Assembly (NCBI RefSeq): GCF_900215435.1
Contig: NZ_OCMY01000001.1
Coordinates: 3,100,001 to 3,164,000, forward strand
Source: Candidatus Pantoea floridensis
GTDB lineage: Bacteria; Pseudomonadota; Gammaproteobacteria; Enterobacterales; Enterobacteriaceae
Length of the DNA: 64,000 nucleotides
Direction: 5' to 3'
The notes below the pieces were generated by a model. That model was not told the origin of the DNA. It worked only from the letters and a program-made list of their open reading frames with translations, and did no database searches. Numbering within the stretch: position 1 is the stretch's first letter; each line of letters starts with the position of its first letter. Positions 35,421 to 44,618 of this stretch are shown piece after piece. A program made the position numbers and the translations under genes.

Positions 35421-37390
35421 TGTCTTTAGTTGACGTGACGGCGGCAATGCAGCGTGCGGGCATTCGTCGCCTGGGCGCGATCGGCGGCGATGCCGATTGG
35501 GTATGGCAGCAAGCCGCCCGCTGGCGCGCAGAGCTACCCGGTGACTGGCTCACGCTCAGCGACAGCCATGAGTTTCCAGACGCCGTTGCGCCCACCGCAC
35601 TGCGTACTTTGTTAGGGCGTGAATTCCAGCATGCAATCTTTGATGCGCGTGACGGTTTCCATGCCGAAGCCTTTGCGGCGCTGGCGGGCACCTTGCGTGC
35701 GGGCAGCTGGCTGTTGCTGCTGACGCCCGCGTGGGAAAGCTGGCCGAATCAACCTGATGCTGACAGCCTGCGCTGGGCTGATGTCGCAGAGCCCATCGCC
35801 ACACCGCATTTCATCCAGCATCTGCAATCGCTTATGCTGCGCGATCCGCAGGTGATGTTACTGCGTCAACATCAGGCCGTGCGCCAGGCCGCCGGGATAG
35901 ATTGGCCGGCGTGGCGCTGTCAGGCACCGCAGCAGCAGGCACAGATGCTGCAACAGCTCTCAGCAATGCCCAAAGGCGTTGCGGTGATTACCGCCGCGCG
36001 CGGTCGTGGTAAATCAGCGCTAGCCGGCATGCTGGCGCAGCACAATCAGCACGCCTTAGTTACCGCGCCAGCCAAAGTTTCAACCGACGTGCTAGCTGCG
36101 TTTGCCGGTGAGCATTTCCGTTTTATGGCGCCGGATGCCATCCTCGCACTGGAATCGCCTCCACTGGCGCAATGGCTGATTGTTGATGAAGCGGCCGCGA
36201 TCCCTGCGCCACTGTTGCAGCAGCTGGTGCAACGCTTTCCACGCGTACTGCTCACCACCACCGTGCAAGGTTATGAAGGCACCGGGCGCGGTTTTATGCT
36301 GCGTTTCTGCGCCACGTTGCCCGATGTGCGCTACTTCCAGCTCGACGAGCCGTTGCGCTGGTCGCCCAACGATCCGCTGGAGCAGTGGCTCAGCCAGGCG
36401 CTGCTGTTTGAAGATGCGCAGGAAAACCGCGTAAACGCTGAAATCGCGATTTATCCAGCCACGCCACAACACAATTTACCGGCGCTGGAGGCGGGTTATC
36501 GCCTGCTTGCCAGCGCGCACTATCGTACTTCACCGCTGGATTTGCGTCGGATGCTGGATGCGCCCGGCATGCGCTTTTGGTTAGCCGGCGAAGCTGAACA
36601 CATCACCGGCGCGCTGTGGCTGGTGGAGGAGGGCGGTTTAGCGCAGCCGCTTGCCGATGCAGTATGGGCGGGTTACCGTCGGCCGCGCGGTAATCTGGTG
36701 GCACAGTCGCTAGCGGCACATGCCGGGTTCGCTGCGGCAGCAACATTGCGCTCACTGCGTATTAGCCGAATTGCGGTCCAGGCGGCCAAGCGCCAGCGCG
36801 GAATCGGCAAAACCCTGGTGGCTACCGCACGGCAGCAGGCACAGGATTATGACTACCTTTCCGTGAGCTTTGGCTACACTGAGGCGCTGTGGCAGTTCTG
36901 GCGCGCCTGTGGTTTTACGCTGGTACGTATTGGTTCGCAGCGCGAAGCCAGCAGCGGTTGTTATGCCGCCATGGCGATGTTGGCGATCACGCCGGCGGGA
37001 AGTGCCTTACAGCAGCAGGCTGCACAGCGGCTCGCCCGTGATTGGCCGTGGCTACAAGATCTTATCGATCTGCCGTTGGTGATTGCTAGCGATGCCAATC
37101 AGCAACTGAATGAGGATGATGAGTGGCTGCTGGCAGGGTTTGCCTGGGCACTGCGACCGTTTGAAGCCAGCTATGCCGCGCTGCAGCGTTTAGTACGCCA
37201 CTCTCCTTCACCGCTATTGAATGCCATCCTGCTGCAAAAACAAACGCTACACGATGTCGCGCAATATGTCGGTCTTAACGGGCGTAAAGCATTGATGCAT
37301 AAGCTGCGCGGCGAGGTTGCGCAGGTGCTGATCCAACACGATGCACAAGCCGCAGATCGCTGGCAGCAGCGGCTCCGCTCGTTGCAATAA
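35420..37390 (+). CDS. tmcA: tRNA(Met) cytidine acetyltransferase
   Basis: TmcA acetylates the wobble cytidine (C34) of elongator tRNA-Met using acetyl-CoA and ATP. The 656-residue protein (E. coli 671) has an RNA-helicase-like ATPase domain with Walker A TAARGRGKSA near residue 195 and a DEAA Walker B. A GNAT acetyltransferase domain follows with the acetyl-CoA loop QRGIGKTLV near residue 458. A C-terminal tail contacts the tRNA. Coupled to ypfJ by overlap. Confidence 0.96.
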   Translation: MSLVDVTAAMQRAGIRRLGAIGGDADWVWQQAARWRAELPGDWLTLSDSHEFPDAVAPTALRTLLGREFQHAIFDARDGFHAEAFAALAGTLRAGSWLLLLTPAWESWPNQPDADSLRWADVAEPIATPHFIQHLQSLMLRDPQVMLLRQHQAVRQAAGIDWPAWRCQAPQQQAQMLQQLSAMPKGVAVITAARGRGKSALAGMLAQHNQHALVTAPAKVSTDVLAAFAGEHFRFMAPDAILALESPPLAQWLIVDEAAAIPAPLLQQLVQRFPRVLLTTTVQGYEGTGRGFMLRFCATLPDVRYFQLDEPLRWSPNDPLEQWLSQALLFEDAQENRVNAEIAIYPATPQHNLPALEAGYRLLASAHYRTSPLDLRRMLDAPGMRFWLAGEAEHITGALWLVEEGGLAQPLADAVWAGYRRPRGNLVAQSLAAHAGFAAAATLRSLRISRIAVQAAKRQRGIGKTLVATARQQAQDYDYLSVSFGYTEALWQFWRACGFTLVRIGSQREASSGCYAAMAMLAITPAGSALQQQAAQRLARDWPWLQDLIDLPLVIASDANQQLNEDDEWLLAGFAWALRPFEASYAALQRLVRHSPSPLLNAILLQKQTLHDVAQYVGLNGRKALMHKLRGEVAQVLIQHDAQAADRWQQRLRSLQ

Positions 37391-37463
37391 ATCCATTATC
37401 TCGTTCAAATTTTCCCGATATCTCTGTGCGAGCAGCGGCGTATAGTGATTGCAGGAGGATCTT

Positions 37464-38159
37464 ATGGCACTACGATATGTAATTGTTCAGCAGCCGAGCA
37501 GTGCAGCACAGCTGTTTCTGCTGTATCACGGCGTAAACGATAACCCTGATTCGATGGCGCAGATTGGCAGCTGGTTCGCCAAAGCGTTTCCGCAGGCGCT
37601 GGTGGTTTCCGTTGGTGCGCCCTATGCCGGCAGTGCGCCGCAGGGTCGGCAATGGTTTGTCGAAATTCCGCCGCACGATCGTTCGGAGCAGCAGGGCGTG
37701 GATGCGATAATGCCTGAATTCATTGCCTCGGTGCGTCACTGGCAGCAGGAGAGCGGCGTTCGTGCTGAAGCCACTGCGCTGGTGGGATTTTCGCAAGGTG
37801 GAATGATGGTGCTGGAAGGCATAAAAGCGCAGCCGGATCTGGCAGGGCGAGCCATTGTGTTTAGTGGACGCTACGCCACGCTGCCGCAGCGTGCAACCAC
37901 GCGCAACACCATCCATTTGATTCATGGCGATGAAGACGATCAGATTCCGCTACAGCATGCGGAGGCGGCAAAGCAGCGGCTCATTTTATTAGGCGGCGAT
38001 GTGACGTTGGATATTGTTGAAGACTTGCCACACGCGATTGACGACCGCAGCATGGAACTGGCGCTCAATCACCTGCGCTATACCGTGCCGCGTCGTTACT
38101 TCGATGAAGCGTTGAGCGGCGCTAAGCCTGGCGATGATGATGTGGTGATGATGATCTAG
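37464..38159 (+). CDS. ypfH: Carboxylesterase YpfH
   Basis: A cytosolic alpha/beta-hydrolase of 231 residues. The nucleophile elbow is GFSQGG (Ser near residue 115). The triad is completed by Asp in HGDEDDQIP and His in LPHAID. E. coli YpfH has esterase activity on short acyl esters in vitro; the natural substrate is unknown. The ATG at 37464 follows AGGAGG; an upstream in-frame ATG (37449) lies before this ribosome site and is rejected. Confidence 0.94.
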   Translation: MALRYVIVQQPSSAAQLFLLYHGVNDNPDSMAQIGSWFAKAFPQALVVSVGAPYAGSAPQGRQWFVEIPPHDRSEQQGVDAIMPEFIASVRHWQQESGVRAEATALVGFSQGGMMVLEGIKAQPDLAGRAIVFSGRYATLPQRATTRNTIHLIHGDEDDQIPLQHAEAAKQRLILLGGDVTLDIVEDLPHAIDDRSMELALNHLRYTVPRRYFDEALSGAKPGDDDVVMMI

Positions 38160-38167
38160 CCGCGCAA

Positions 38168-38223
38168 CGTAGGGGGTGCATTAATGCACCCCGGGAATCG
38201 GTCGCCATAAATGGCGACCCTAC
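38168..38223. repeat. Composite palindromic repeat E (ypfH/ypfN junction)
   Basis: CGTAG, then GGGGTGCATTAATGCACCCC (38173-38192), a seven-base spacer, and GGTCGCCATAAATGGCGACC (38200-38219) followed by CTACA. It sits in a convergent gap and pairs two different arm variants. Confidence 0.92.
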
Positions 38224-38249
38224 ATTTTCAGAATGGCTTTTAACTGTGG

Positions 38250-38438
38250 TTATTTCTTTTTCGGCCAGTCGTCCTCATCATCCCATTTATCGTTAAAATC
38301 ACGATGCGGCGGCAAATCCGGTTTGTTTTCCATGAATTTTTTATGGTCGATACGTTTTAGGTCTTTGTAAACGTTCATCAAAATACCGACCATTAGCAGG
38401 ATCACCAAGATCCACCAGTACTCTTTAAAGAATTCCAT
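38250..38438 (-). CDS. ypfN: YpfN-family small membrane protein (UPF0370)
   Basis: A 62-residue protein with one N-terminal membrane helix ([17 protein letters not shown], residues 8-24) and an acidic, lysine-ended tail, matching E. coli YpfN (66). Function is unknown. It is 21 bases downstream of dapE on the same strand and probably shares its transcript. Confidence 0.92.
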   Translation of the reverse strand: MEFFKEYWWILVILLMVGILMNVYKDLKRIDHKKFMENKPDLPPHRDFNDKWDDEDDWPKKK

Positions 38439-38459
38439 CCCTTATCTCCTTCTGCGCGC

Positions 38460-39587
38460 TTAGGCGATCAGCTGTTCCATGATGCGCTGGTACATACGGC
38501 TCAACATCTGCAAATCTGACGCCTTCACGCACTCATTAATCTTATGAATGGTGGCATTCACCGGGCCCAGTTCTACCACTTGCGCTCCCATGCGGGCGAT
38601 GAAGCGCCCATCGGAGGTGCCGCCGGTGGTGAGCAACTGCGGCTTAATCTCATTATAGTGCGTGACAGCATTCACTACGGCATCAACCAGCTTACCGCGT
38701 GAAGTCAGGAACGGCTGACCGGAAACATTCCACTCCAGCGTATAGCGTAACTGGTGACGATCCAGCAACGCTGCCACGCGATCTTTAATCATTTGATCGG
38801 TGAGCTGCGTACTGAAGCGGAAGTTAAACTGCACAAAGCATTCACCGGGGATCACGTTATTGCTGCCGGTACCCGCCTGTACATTGGCAATTTGCATGCT
38901 GGTGGGCGGGAAGAATTCGTTACCTTCATCCCACACCGTCGCCACCAACTCATTCAACGCGGGCATGGCGCGATGTACCGGATTATCCGCCAGATGCGGA
39001 TACGCCACATGGCCCTGCACGCCGTGAAGGGTTAGATTTGCCGTCATGGATCCGCGACGACCGTTTTTCACCACGTCGCCAACAATCTCGGTGCTTGACG
39101 GCTCGCCGACCAGGCAGTAATCCATGCGTTCGTTGCGCGCCATTAAACGCTCAACCACTTTTACCGTACCGTTAACCGCGTTGGCTTCTTCATCCGAGGT
39201 AATCAGGAAAGCCAGACGCCCTTTATGCTGAGGATGAGCGGCGACAAAGCGTTCTGCTGCCACCACCATCGCCGCCAGCGAGCCCTTCATGTCAGCTGCA
39301 CCGCGGCCAAACAGCATGCCGTCGCGGATGCTGGGTTCGAACGGTGGGCTGATCCAGCGATTGGCATCGCCTGGCGGCACCACATCGGTATGACCCGCAA
39401 ATGCCAGCGTTTCGCCCTGACCGCGCGTTGCCCAAAAGTTTAGCGTATCGCCAATGTGCATCGGCTCAACGCGAAAGCCGATAGCCTCCAGACGCGCAAT
39501 CAGCAACGCCTGGCAACCGGCATCATCCGGGCTGAGAGAGGGGCGACGGATAAGCTGCTGAGCCAGCTCAATGACCGGACAAAACAT
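38460..39587 (-). CDS. dapE: Succinyl-diaminopimelate desuccinylase
   Basis: DapE removes succinate from N-succinyl-LL-diaminopimelate in lysine and cell-wall synthesis. At 375 residues it equals the E. coli enzyme. The di-zinc site is visible: [10 protein letters not shown] (His near residue 66), [10 protein letters not shown] (Asp, near 99), [10 protein letters not shown] (catalytic Glu, near 134) and GGTSDGRF in the C-terminal half. One base separates the yffB stop from the dapE start, so the two are coupled. Confidence 0.98.
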   Translation of the reverse strand: MFCPVIELAQQLIRRPSLSPDDAGCQALLIARLEAIGFRVEPMHIGDTLNFWATRGQGETLAFAGHTDVVPPGDANRWISPPFEPSIRDGMLFGRGAADMKGSLAAMVVAAERFVAAHPQHKGRLAFLITSDEEANAVNGTVKVVERLMARNERMDYCLVGEPSSTEIVGDVVKNGRRGSMTANLTLHGVQGHVAYPHLADNPVHRAMPALNELVATVWDEGNEFFPPTSMQIANVQAGTGSNNVIPGECFVQFNFRFSTQLTDQMIKDRVAALLDRHQLRYTLEWNVSGQPFLTSRGKLVDAVVNAVTHYNEIKPQLLTTGGTSDGRFIARMGAQVVELGPVNATIHKINECVKASDLQMLSRMYQRIMEQLIA

Positions 39588-39588
39588 G

Positions 39589-39957
39589 TTATGACTTCTC
39601 CTGGATAAACGCGTGGTAAAGGGAATCGTTGAAGCCGACCAGCAGATCGCCCTGCGGCGACGCCAATACCGGGCGCTTGATGATGGCCGGCTGGGCGAGC
39701 ATCACGGCTTTGGCGCTGTCTGCATCGTTAACGGCCGCGCGCTCGGCTTCTGGCAGCTTACGCCAGGTGGTGCCCCGCGTGTTGAGTAGCGCTTCATAAC
39801 CTAACTGATCAATAAAAGATTGCAGCAGCGCATCATCAAGGCCATCAACGCGATAATCATGAAAACGATAGTCGATGCCGGATGATGCTAAAGAGTTGCG
39901 TGCTTTTTTTATCGTGTCGCAATTTTTAATTCCGTACATCACCCACTGCGCTGTCAT
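39589..39957 (-). CDS. yffB: ArsC/Spx-family protein YffB
   Basis: A 122-residue thioredoxin-fold protein of the arsenate reductase-like group. It has a single N-terminal cysteine in [13 protein letters not shown] (near residue 13) and the IKRPVL segment near residue 93 typical of the family. The usual arsenate reductase resolving cysteines are absent, so arsenate reduction is unlikely; glutathione-dependent thiol chemistry has been suggested for E. coli YffB. First gene of yffB-dapE-ypfN. Confidence 0.92.
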   Translation of the reverse strand: MTAQWVMYGIKNCDTIKKARNSLASSGIDYRFHDYRVDGLDDALLQSFIDQLGYEALLNTRGTTWRKLPEAERAAVNDADSAKAVMLAQPAIIKRPVLASPQGDLLVGFNDSLYHAFIQEKS

Positions 39958-40109
39958 CGCTTATTCCCATTTTGATAAAAATAAAGCGCGAGTTTACCAC
40001 AGCGCTCTAAGTGCCGTGAGCGTTGACGGCGGCTGTATGCTTTATTGCTGGATTTTTCATGACAATTTTACGGTGATAAATTTTATTACTTAGATCCAGT
40101 AAGCGCTTT

Positions 40110-40175
40110 CATTCACGCCTTCAATAATCACCTGCAGCATCATCAGGCCACTAAGGATTATCTTAAGCGTGAATG
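40110..40175. repeat. 66-base imperfect inverted repeat upstream of ypfM
   Basis: The left arm starts CATTCACGC and ends ATAATC; the right arm is GATTAT then GCGTGAATG. Over 20 positions about 16 can pair; the middle five hold the mismatches. The 26-base loop contains its own small CCTG/CAGG hairpin. Confidence 0.6.
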
Positions 40176-40292
40176 TATGCTACTCAATGCAAAACTCACT
40201 TTTTCCTAGCAGCATTAGCGGGTTGCTGAAATGTGCGTCAGTACACAATTTCAGAAAATTGCAGCTTTTGTTTACTTTTGCCGATAGTGATA

Positions 40293-40336
40293 ACAGGTGG
40301 AAGCGTATTCACCTGTAGAAAAAATCGGCGTAGAAT
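40293..40336 (+). promoter_or_regulatory. ypfM promoter with inverted repeat over the -35
   Basis: TTCACC (40308-40313) and TAGAAT (40331-40336) are spaced by 17 bases, a good sigma-70 match. The perfect inverted repeat ACAGGTG-N10-CACCTGT (40293-40316) covers the -35 and could bind a regulator. Confidence 0.68.
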
Positions 40337-40361
40337 CGCCACTACAATAAGAGAGGGTTTT

Positions 40362-40421
40362 ATGGTCGACACTGAAATGGGAAACTGGAAAGAATTTATC
40401 GAAGCGATGTTACGTAAGTAA
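40362..40421 (+). CDS. ypfM: Small protein YpfM, 19 residues
   Basis: The product MVDTEMGNWKEFIEAMLRK has the same length as, and is nearly identical to, E. coli YpfM, a small protein shown to be made in E. coli. The conserved core is GNWK(D/E)FIE-MLRK. GAGAGG lies five to six bases before the ATG. A clear sigma-70 promoter lies 26 bases upstream, and a strong terminator follows, so this is a complete single-gene unit. A longer in-frame reading upstream crosses the promoter and is rejected. The function is unknown; an amphipathic helix is likely. Confidence 0.93.
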   Translation: MVDTEMGNWKEFIEAMLRK

Positions 40422-40482
40422 CGCGTGAAGAGAAAAGCAGGGCACTTCCCAACTTGCTGTAATTCTTACCACACACAACAAT

Positions 40483-40515
40483 AAAGCCGCCATGTATGCA
40501 ATGGCGGCTTTTTTA
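40483..40515 (+). terminator. Terminator after ypfM
   Basis: AAAGCCGCCAT and ATGGCGGCTTT form a perfect 11-pair stem with a seven-base loop, continuing into a T run. Confidence 0.93.
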
Positions 40516-40540
40516 TTGCGTCGTCACGGGCCTTTAAAAC

Positions 40541-40607
40541 GGTCGCCATAAATGGCGACCCTACGGTTGGGGTATGCACGAACGTAGGGGCGTCATTTAT
40601 GACGACC
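40541..40607. repeat. Composite palindromic repeat F (ypfM/acrD junction)
   Basis: GGTCGCCATAAATGGCGACC at 40541-40560, CTACG, a spacer, CGTAG, then a slightly imperfect GGGCGTCATTTATGACGACC at 40588-40607. It lies nine bases beyond the acrD stop in a convergent gap. Confidence 0.92.
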
Positions 40608-40615
40608 TAATAAAC

Positions 40616-43600
40616 CTAATCGTGCGGCTTCTCTTTCAGCGGGAATCTTCGGCGGACCACCACGAAGAACAGCGGCACGAAGAAGATAGCCAATACGGTG
40701 GCCGAGATCATCCCCCCCATTACACCGGTACCCACCGCGTGCTGGCTGCCGGAGCCTGCGCCGCTGCTGATCGCCATCGGCAATACGCCAAAGATAAACG
40801 CCAGCGAAGTCATCAAAATCGGGCGCAGACGTTGACGTGAGGCTTCCAGCGTCGATTCCAGCAGTTCCCGGCCTTTACTGTTGATCTCATTGGCAAATTC
40901 TACAATCAGAATGGCATTCTTTGCCGAAAGGCCGATAACGGTGAGCAATCCCACCTGGAAATAAACGTCGTTCTCCAGTCCGCGCAGCCATGTCGCCACC
41001 AGTGCGCCCACGACGCCGAGCGGCACCACCAGCATCACCGAGAAAGGAATCGACCAGCTCTCATATAAGGCCGCCAGACACAGGAACACCACCAGCAGCG
41101 AAATGGCATAGAGCGCCGGCGCCTGCGAGCCGGACAAGCGTTCCTGATAGGATGCGCCAGTCCACTGGAAGCCTACGCCCAGCGGTAACTGCCCGACCAG
41201 TTTTTCCATGACGTCCATCGCCGTGCCGCTGCTGACGCCGTTTGCCGCCTCGCCAACAATCTCCAGTGAAGAATATCCGTTGTAACGTTCCAGACGCGGC
41301 GAACCGGTTTCCCAATGGCTGGTGGCGAAGGCCGAGAAGGGCACCATGCCGCCGCTGTTGTTGCGCACATACCACTTATTCACATCTTCCGGCAGCATAC
41401 GGAACTCTGCCGCGGCCTGTACATAAACCTTCTTAACGCGTCCGCGATCGAGGAAGTCATTAACGTAGGTTGAACCCCACGCGGTGGTTAAGGTGTCGTT
41501 GATGGTATCCAGCGATACGCCGAGCGCCTGCGCTTTACGCTGATCGACATCGATCTGTAACTGTGGACTGTCATCAAGGCCGTTGTGACGCACGCGCGAC
41601 AGCGACGGATTGCTGTCCGCCAGCTCCAGCAATTTATCGCGCATCGCCATTAGCTGGGTATGCCCGATGCCGCCGTGATCCTGCAATTCCATGTCGAAGC
41701 CCGATGAGCTACCCATGCCGGTAATTGCTGGCGGACTGCTGGCAATCACGCGCGCTTCTTTAATCTTGTGGAAAGCTTTCGTTGCCCGTTCGATGATCGC
41801 GAAAGAGGTGCGATCGCTGCCTGGACGTGCTTCCCAATCTTTCAACCGCACAAACAGGCGCGCTACGTTCTGTCCGTTGCCGCCAGGACCGGCACCGATG
41901 GTTGAGAACACCGAGAGCACGTTATCTTTCTCGCTGGTCATGTAGTAATTTTCGACTTTTGCCACCACGTCTGAGGTTTGCTCCAGAGTGGCACCGGCGG
42001 GTAATTGCACCTGCGTCAGAAACACGCCGCGGTCTTCCAGCGGCAGGAAGGAGGTTGGCAGGCGAATAAACAGAAACGCCATCACGCCGATAATGGCGAG
42101 ATAGAGCAACAGCCAGCGCCCGCCTTTCAGTAGAATTTTTGCCACGCCGCGCTCATAGCGCTCCGCGCTGGCGTTGAATGTACGGTTGAACCAGCCGAAG
42201 AAGCCGCTGCGGCCATGATGATGGCCCTGCGCCAGCGGTTTCAGCAGCGTCGAACAAAGCGCGGGCGTGAGAATCATCGCCACCAATACCGACAGCACCA
42301 TTGCCGAAACAATGGTGATTGAGAATTGACGATAGATCGCGCCCACCGTGCCGCCAAAGAACGCCATCGGTACAAATACCGCCGACAGCACCAGCGCAAT
42401 GCCCACCAGCGCACCCTGAATCTGTCCCATCGATTTGCGCGTCGCCGCGCGCGGTGAAAGGCCTTCTTCGCTCATGATGCGCTCAACGTTTTCCACCACC
42501 ACGATGGCATCATCCACCAGCAAGCCGATGGCGAGTACCATGGCGAACATGGTGAGCGTATTGATGCTGTAGCCAAAGGCGTAGAGCACCGCAAAGGTGC
42601 CAAGCAGCACCACCGGCACCGCAATGGTAGGAATCAGCGTGGCGCGGAAATTTTGCAGGAACAGATACATCACCAGGAACACCAGCAGGATGGCTTCCAG
42701 CAGGGTTTTTACCACGTCCGTAATTGAGGCTTTAACGAACGGCGTGGTTTCATAGGCGACTTTAGCTTCCAGCCCGTGCGGGAAGTAGTGTGAAAGCTCC
42801 GCGATGCGCGCGCGGACCAGCTTGTCGGTGTTCATCTCGTTGGCGCCAGAGGCCAGCTTTATACCGAGCCCGGAAGCCGCCTGGCCATTGTAGCGGCTAA
42901 GGAAGTCATATTTCTCCGCGCCCATCGCCACGTTCGCCACGTCGCCCAGCGTTACCACTGAGCCATCGCTGTTGGTTTTCAGCGTCACCGCTTTGAACTG
43001 CTCGGGCGTTTGCAGCATCGATTGCGCATTTACCGTGGCGTTAAGCGCCTGCTTGTCCACCGACGGCAACCCGCCCACCTGGCCCACCGCTACCTGAGTG
43101 TTCTGTGATTCAATGGCGCTGACCACGTCTTCAGTCGTCAGCGCATAGGCAATCAGCTTGTTAGGATCGAGCCAGATACGCATCGCATATTGCGAACCGT
43201 AGGCATCCACCTGGCCCACACCGTCAATGCGGCTCAGCGGATCCTGAATGTTACTGGCGACATAATCTGAAATATCCTGCTTGTCCATACTGCCGTCGGT
43301 CGAGACAAAGGCAATCATCAGGATGTTGCTATCACCGGTTTTATTTACCGTCACGCCCTGTGATTGTACCGCCGCGGGTAGTTTGCGCAGCGCACTTTGC
43401 AGCTGGTTCTGGACCTGCTGACGCGCTTCGTCGGGATTGGTACCGGCCGTAAAGGTGAGAGTGATTTGAGCCTGGCCGGTATTGCTGCTGTTCGAGGACA
43501 TGTACATCAGGTTATCGATACCGGTCATGTTCTGTTCGATAACCTGCGTGACGGTATTTTCCAGCGTCTCCGCCGATGCCCCGGGATAGTTCGCGGTGAT

Positions 43601-43732
43601 ACGCACGTTAGGCGGCGCGAGATCGGGATACTGCTCAATCGGCAGCGAGATGATCGCTAGCGTGCCGCACAGGCAGAGCAAAATAGACAGAACCCAGGCA
43701 AAAATGGGGCGGTCGATAAAAAAATTCGACAT
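40616..43732 (-). CDS. acrD: RND multidrug efflux pump AcrD
   Basis: AcrD is a proton-driven inner-membrane pump that works with AcrA and TolC and exports aminoglycosides and other amphiphilic compounds. The 1038-residue protein (E. coli 1037) is highly similar to AcrD along its whole length, with 12 membrane helices and two large periplasmic loops. The proton-relay Asp pair is in [15 protein letters not shown] (near residue 407) and the relay Lys in [14 protein letters not shown] (near residue 940). No membrane-fusion partner gene is next to it, as expected for acrD. In the same position relative to ypfM as in E. coli. Confidence 0.97.
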   Translation of the reverse strand: MSNFFIDRPIFAWVLSILLCLCGTLAIISLPIEQYPDLAPPNVRITANYPGASAETLENTVTQVIEQNMTGIDNLMYMSSNSSNTGQAQITLTFTAGTNPDEARQQVQNQLQSALRKLPAAVQSQGVTVNKTGDSNILMIAFVSTDGSMDKQDISDYVASNIQDPLSRIDGVGQVDAYGSQYAMRIWLDPNKLIAYALTTEDVVSAIESQNTQVAVGQVGGLPSVDKQALNATVNAQSMLQTPEQFKAVTLKTNSDGSVVTLGDVANVAMGAEKYDFLSRYNGQAASGLGIKLASGANEMNTDKLVRARIAELSHYFPHGLEAKVAYETTPFVKASITDVVKTLLEAILLVFLVMYLFLQNFRATLIPTIAVPVVLLGTFAVLYAFGYSINTLTMFAMVLAIGLLVDDAIVVVENVERIMSEEGLSPRAATRKSMGQIQGALVGIALVLSAVFVPMAFFGGTVGAIYRQFSITIVSAMVLSVLVAMILTPALCSTLLKPLAQGHHHGRSGFFGWFNRTFNASAERYERGVAKILLKGGRWLLLYLAIIGVMAFLFIRLPTSFLPLEDRGVFLTQVQLPAGATLEQTSDVVAKVENYYMTSEKDNVLSVFSTIGAGPGGNGQNVARLFVRLKDWEARPGSDRTSFAIIERATKAFHKIKEARVIASSPPAITGMGSSSGFDMELQDHGGIGHTQLMAMRDKLLELADSNPSLSRVRHNGLDDSPQLQIDVDQRKAQALGVSLDTINDTLTTAWGSTYVNDFLDRGRVKKVYVQAAAEFRMLPEDVNKWYVRNNSGGMVPFSAFATSHWETGSPRLERYNGYSSLEIVGEAANGVSSGTAMDVMEKLVGQLPLGVGFQWTGASYQERLSGSQAPALYAISLLVVFLCLAALYESWSIPFSVMLVVPLGVVGALVATWLRGLENDVYFQVGLLTVIGLSAKNAILIVEFANEINSKGRELLESTLEASRQRLRPILMTSLAFIFGVLPMAISSGAGSGSQHAVGTGVMGGMISATVLAIFFVPLFFVVVRRRFPLKEKPHD

Positions 43733-43927
43733 GGAACCGACACTCCTCAGCTGCGTATTTTTTACTTTTATTATGTTGAGCGCGAAGCAAGGATGGCTTC
43801 ACGCTGGCGGAGTGCAAAGTGCTCTCTCAGAAAACTCCTGCTGCTGCTACTCTACGCGGCACAAATTAGAGAATCGTGGATAAATTAAGGAGAAAGTGTA
43901 AATGTGGTCGCGGCTTTCTGTGCGCTG

Positions 43928-44560
43928 CTACACATTACGGCTCTCCAGCCACAATACCGTGGCGGCCACGCGCGAGCGCACGTCCAGCTTGCGCAGCAGA
44001 TTGCGAATATGCACTTTTACCGTCTCTTCGGAGATATGCAGGGTTGTTGCGATCTCTTTGTTCGACAAGCCGCGCGCCACTTCCTGCAGCACATCCAGCT
44101 CGCGTTCGGTGAGCTGCTTAAACGGATTCGAGGTTGGCTGGCGCGTGGTGAGGTAGTCGGCGACCGTTTCGCTAAATACATTCTCACCTTTGGCTCCCCG
44201 CATGATCTGCGCCAGTAACAGCTCAGGTTCACTGTCTTTCAGCAGATAACCGTCGGCGCCGGCATCCACCATGGCGTAAATATCATTGCGCGCATCGGAA
44301 ACCGTTAATATCAAAATGCGTGCGGCAATGCCTTCGTTACGCAGGGCTTTCAGCGTATCCAGCCCGGACATGCCTTTCATATTGAGGTCCAGCAGGATGA
44401 CATCGGGTGATAGCCGACGCGCTTCTGCCAGCGCTTCGGTGCCATTATTCGCCTCGGCCACCACTTCCAGGCGTGGCTCCAGCGCCAGAAGCTGGCGGAT
44501 ACCGCGGCGCATCAGCGGATGATCGTCAACGATCATAATTGTCAGGGAAGGGTTGGCCAT
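43928..44560 (-). CDS. narP: Nitrate/nitrite response regulator NarP-like
   Basis: A 210-residue response regulator with an N-terminal receiver domain and a C-terminal LuxR/FixJ-type helix-turn-helix. The phosphoacceptor Asp is in VILLDLNMKGMSG (near residue 56); LTERELDVLQEVARGLSNKEIA starts near residue 148. It resembles NarP more than NarL. The ATG at 44560 has GGAGA upstream; a longer form running into the palindromic repeat is rejected. It lies directly downstream of narQ, its cognate sensor. In E. coli narP is unlinked. Confidence 0.92.
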   Translation of the reverse strand: MANPSLTIMIVDDHPLMRRGIRQLLALEPRLEVVAEANNGTEALAEARRLSPDVILLDLNMKGMSGLDTLKALRNEGIAARILILTVSDARNDIYAMVDAGADGYLLKDSEPELLLAQIMRGAKGENVFSETVADYLTTRQPTSNPFKQLTERELDVLQEVARGLSNKEIATTLHISEETVKVHIRNLLRKLDVRSRVAATVLWLESRNV

Positions 44561-44586
44561 AATGTCTCCAGTATCAAATTTTGTAG

Positions 44587-44606
44587 GGTCGCCATGCATG
44601 GCGATC
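44587..44606. repeat. Single palindromic repeat G (narQ-narP gap)
   Basis: GGTCGCCATGCATGGCGATC, preceded by GTAGG, is a lone unit with one mismatch. It occupies the short gap between narQ and narP on the same strand. Confidence 0.88.
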
Positions 44607-44618
44607 TCATGCTCATTG

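Larger units (their letters stand above)
39958..40361. other. 404-base divergent intergenic region between yffB and ypfM
   Basis: No coding frame with a ribosome site or recognisable homology was found. It holds a 66-base imperfect inverted repeat (40110-40175), a bulged inverted repeat CTGAAAT-GTG/CACAATTTCAG at 40226-40253, and the ypfM promoter. The density of inverted repeats is unusual for a spacer in front of a 19-codon gene. Confidence 0.6.

Noticed and set aside
39589..39957. Calling yffB an arsenate reductase
   Set aside because: Only the first cysteine is present, and no ars genes are nearby.
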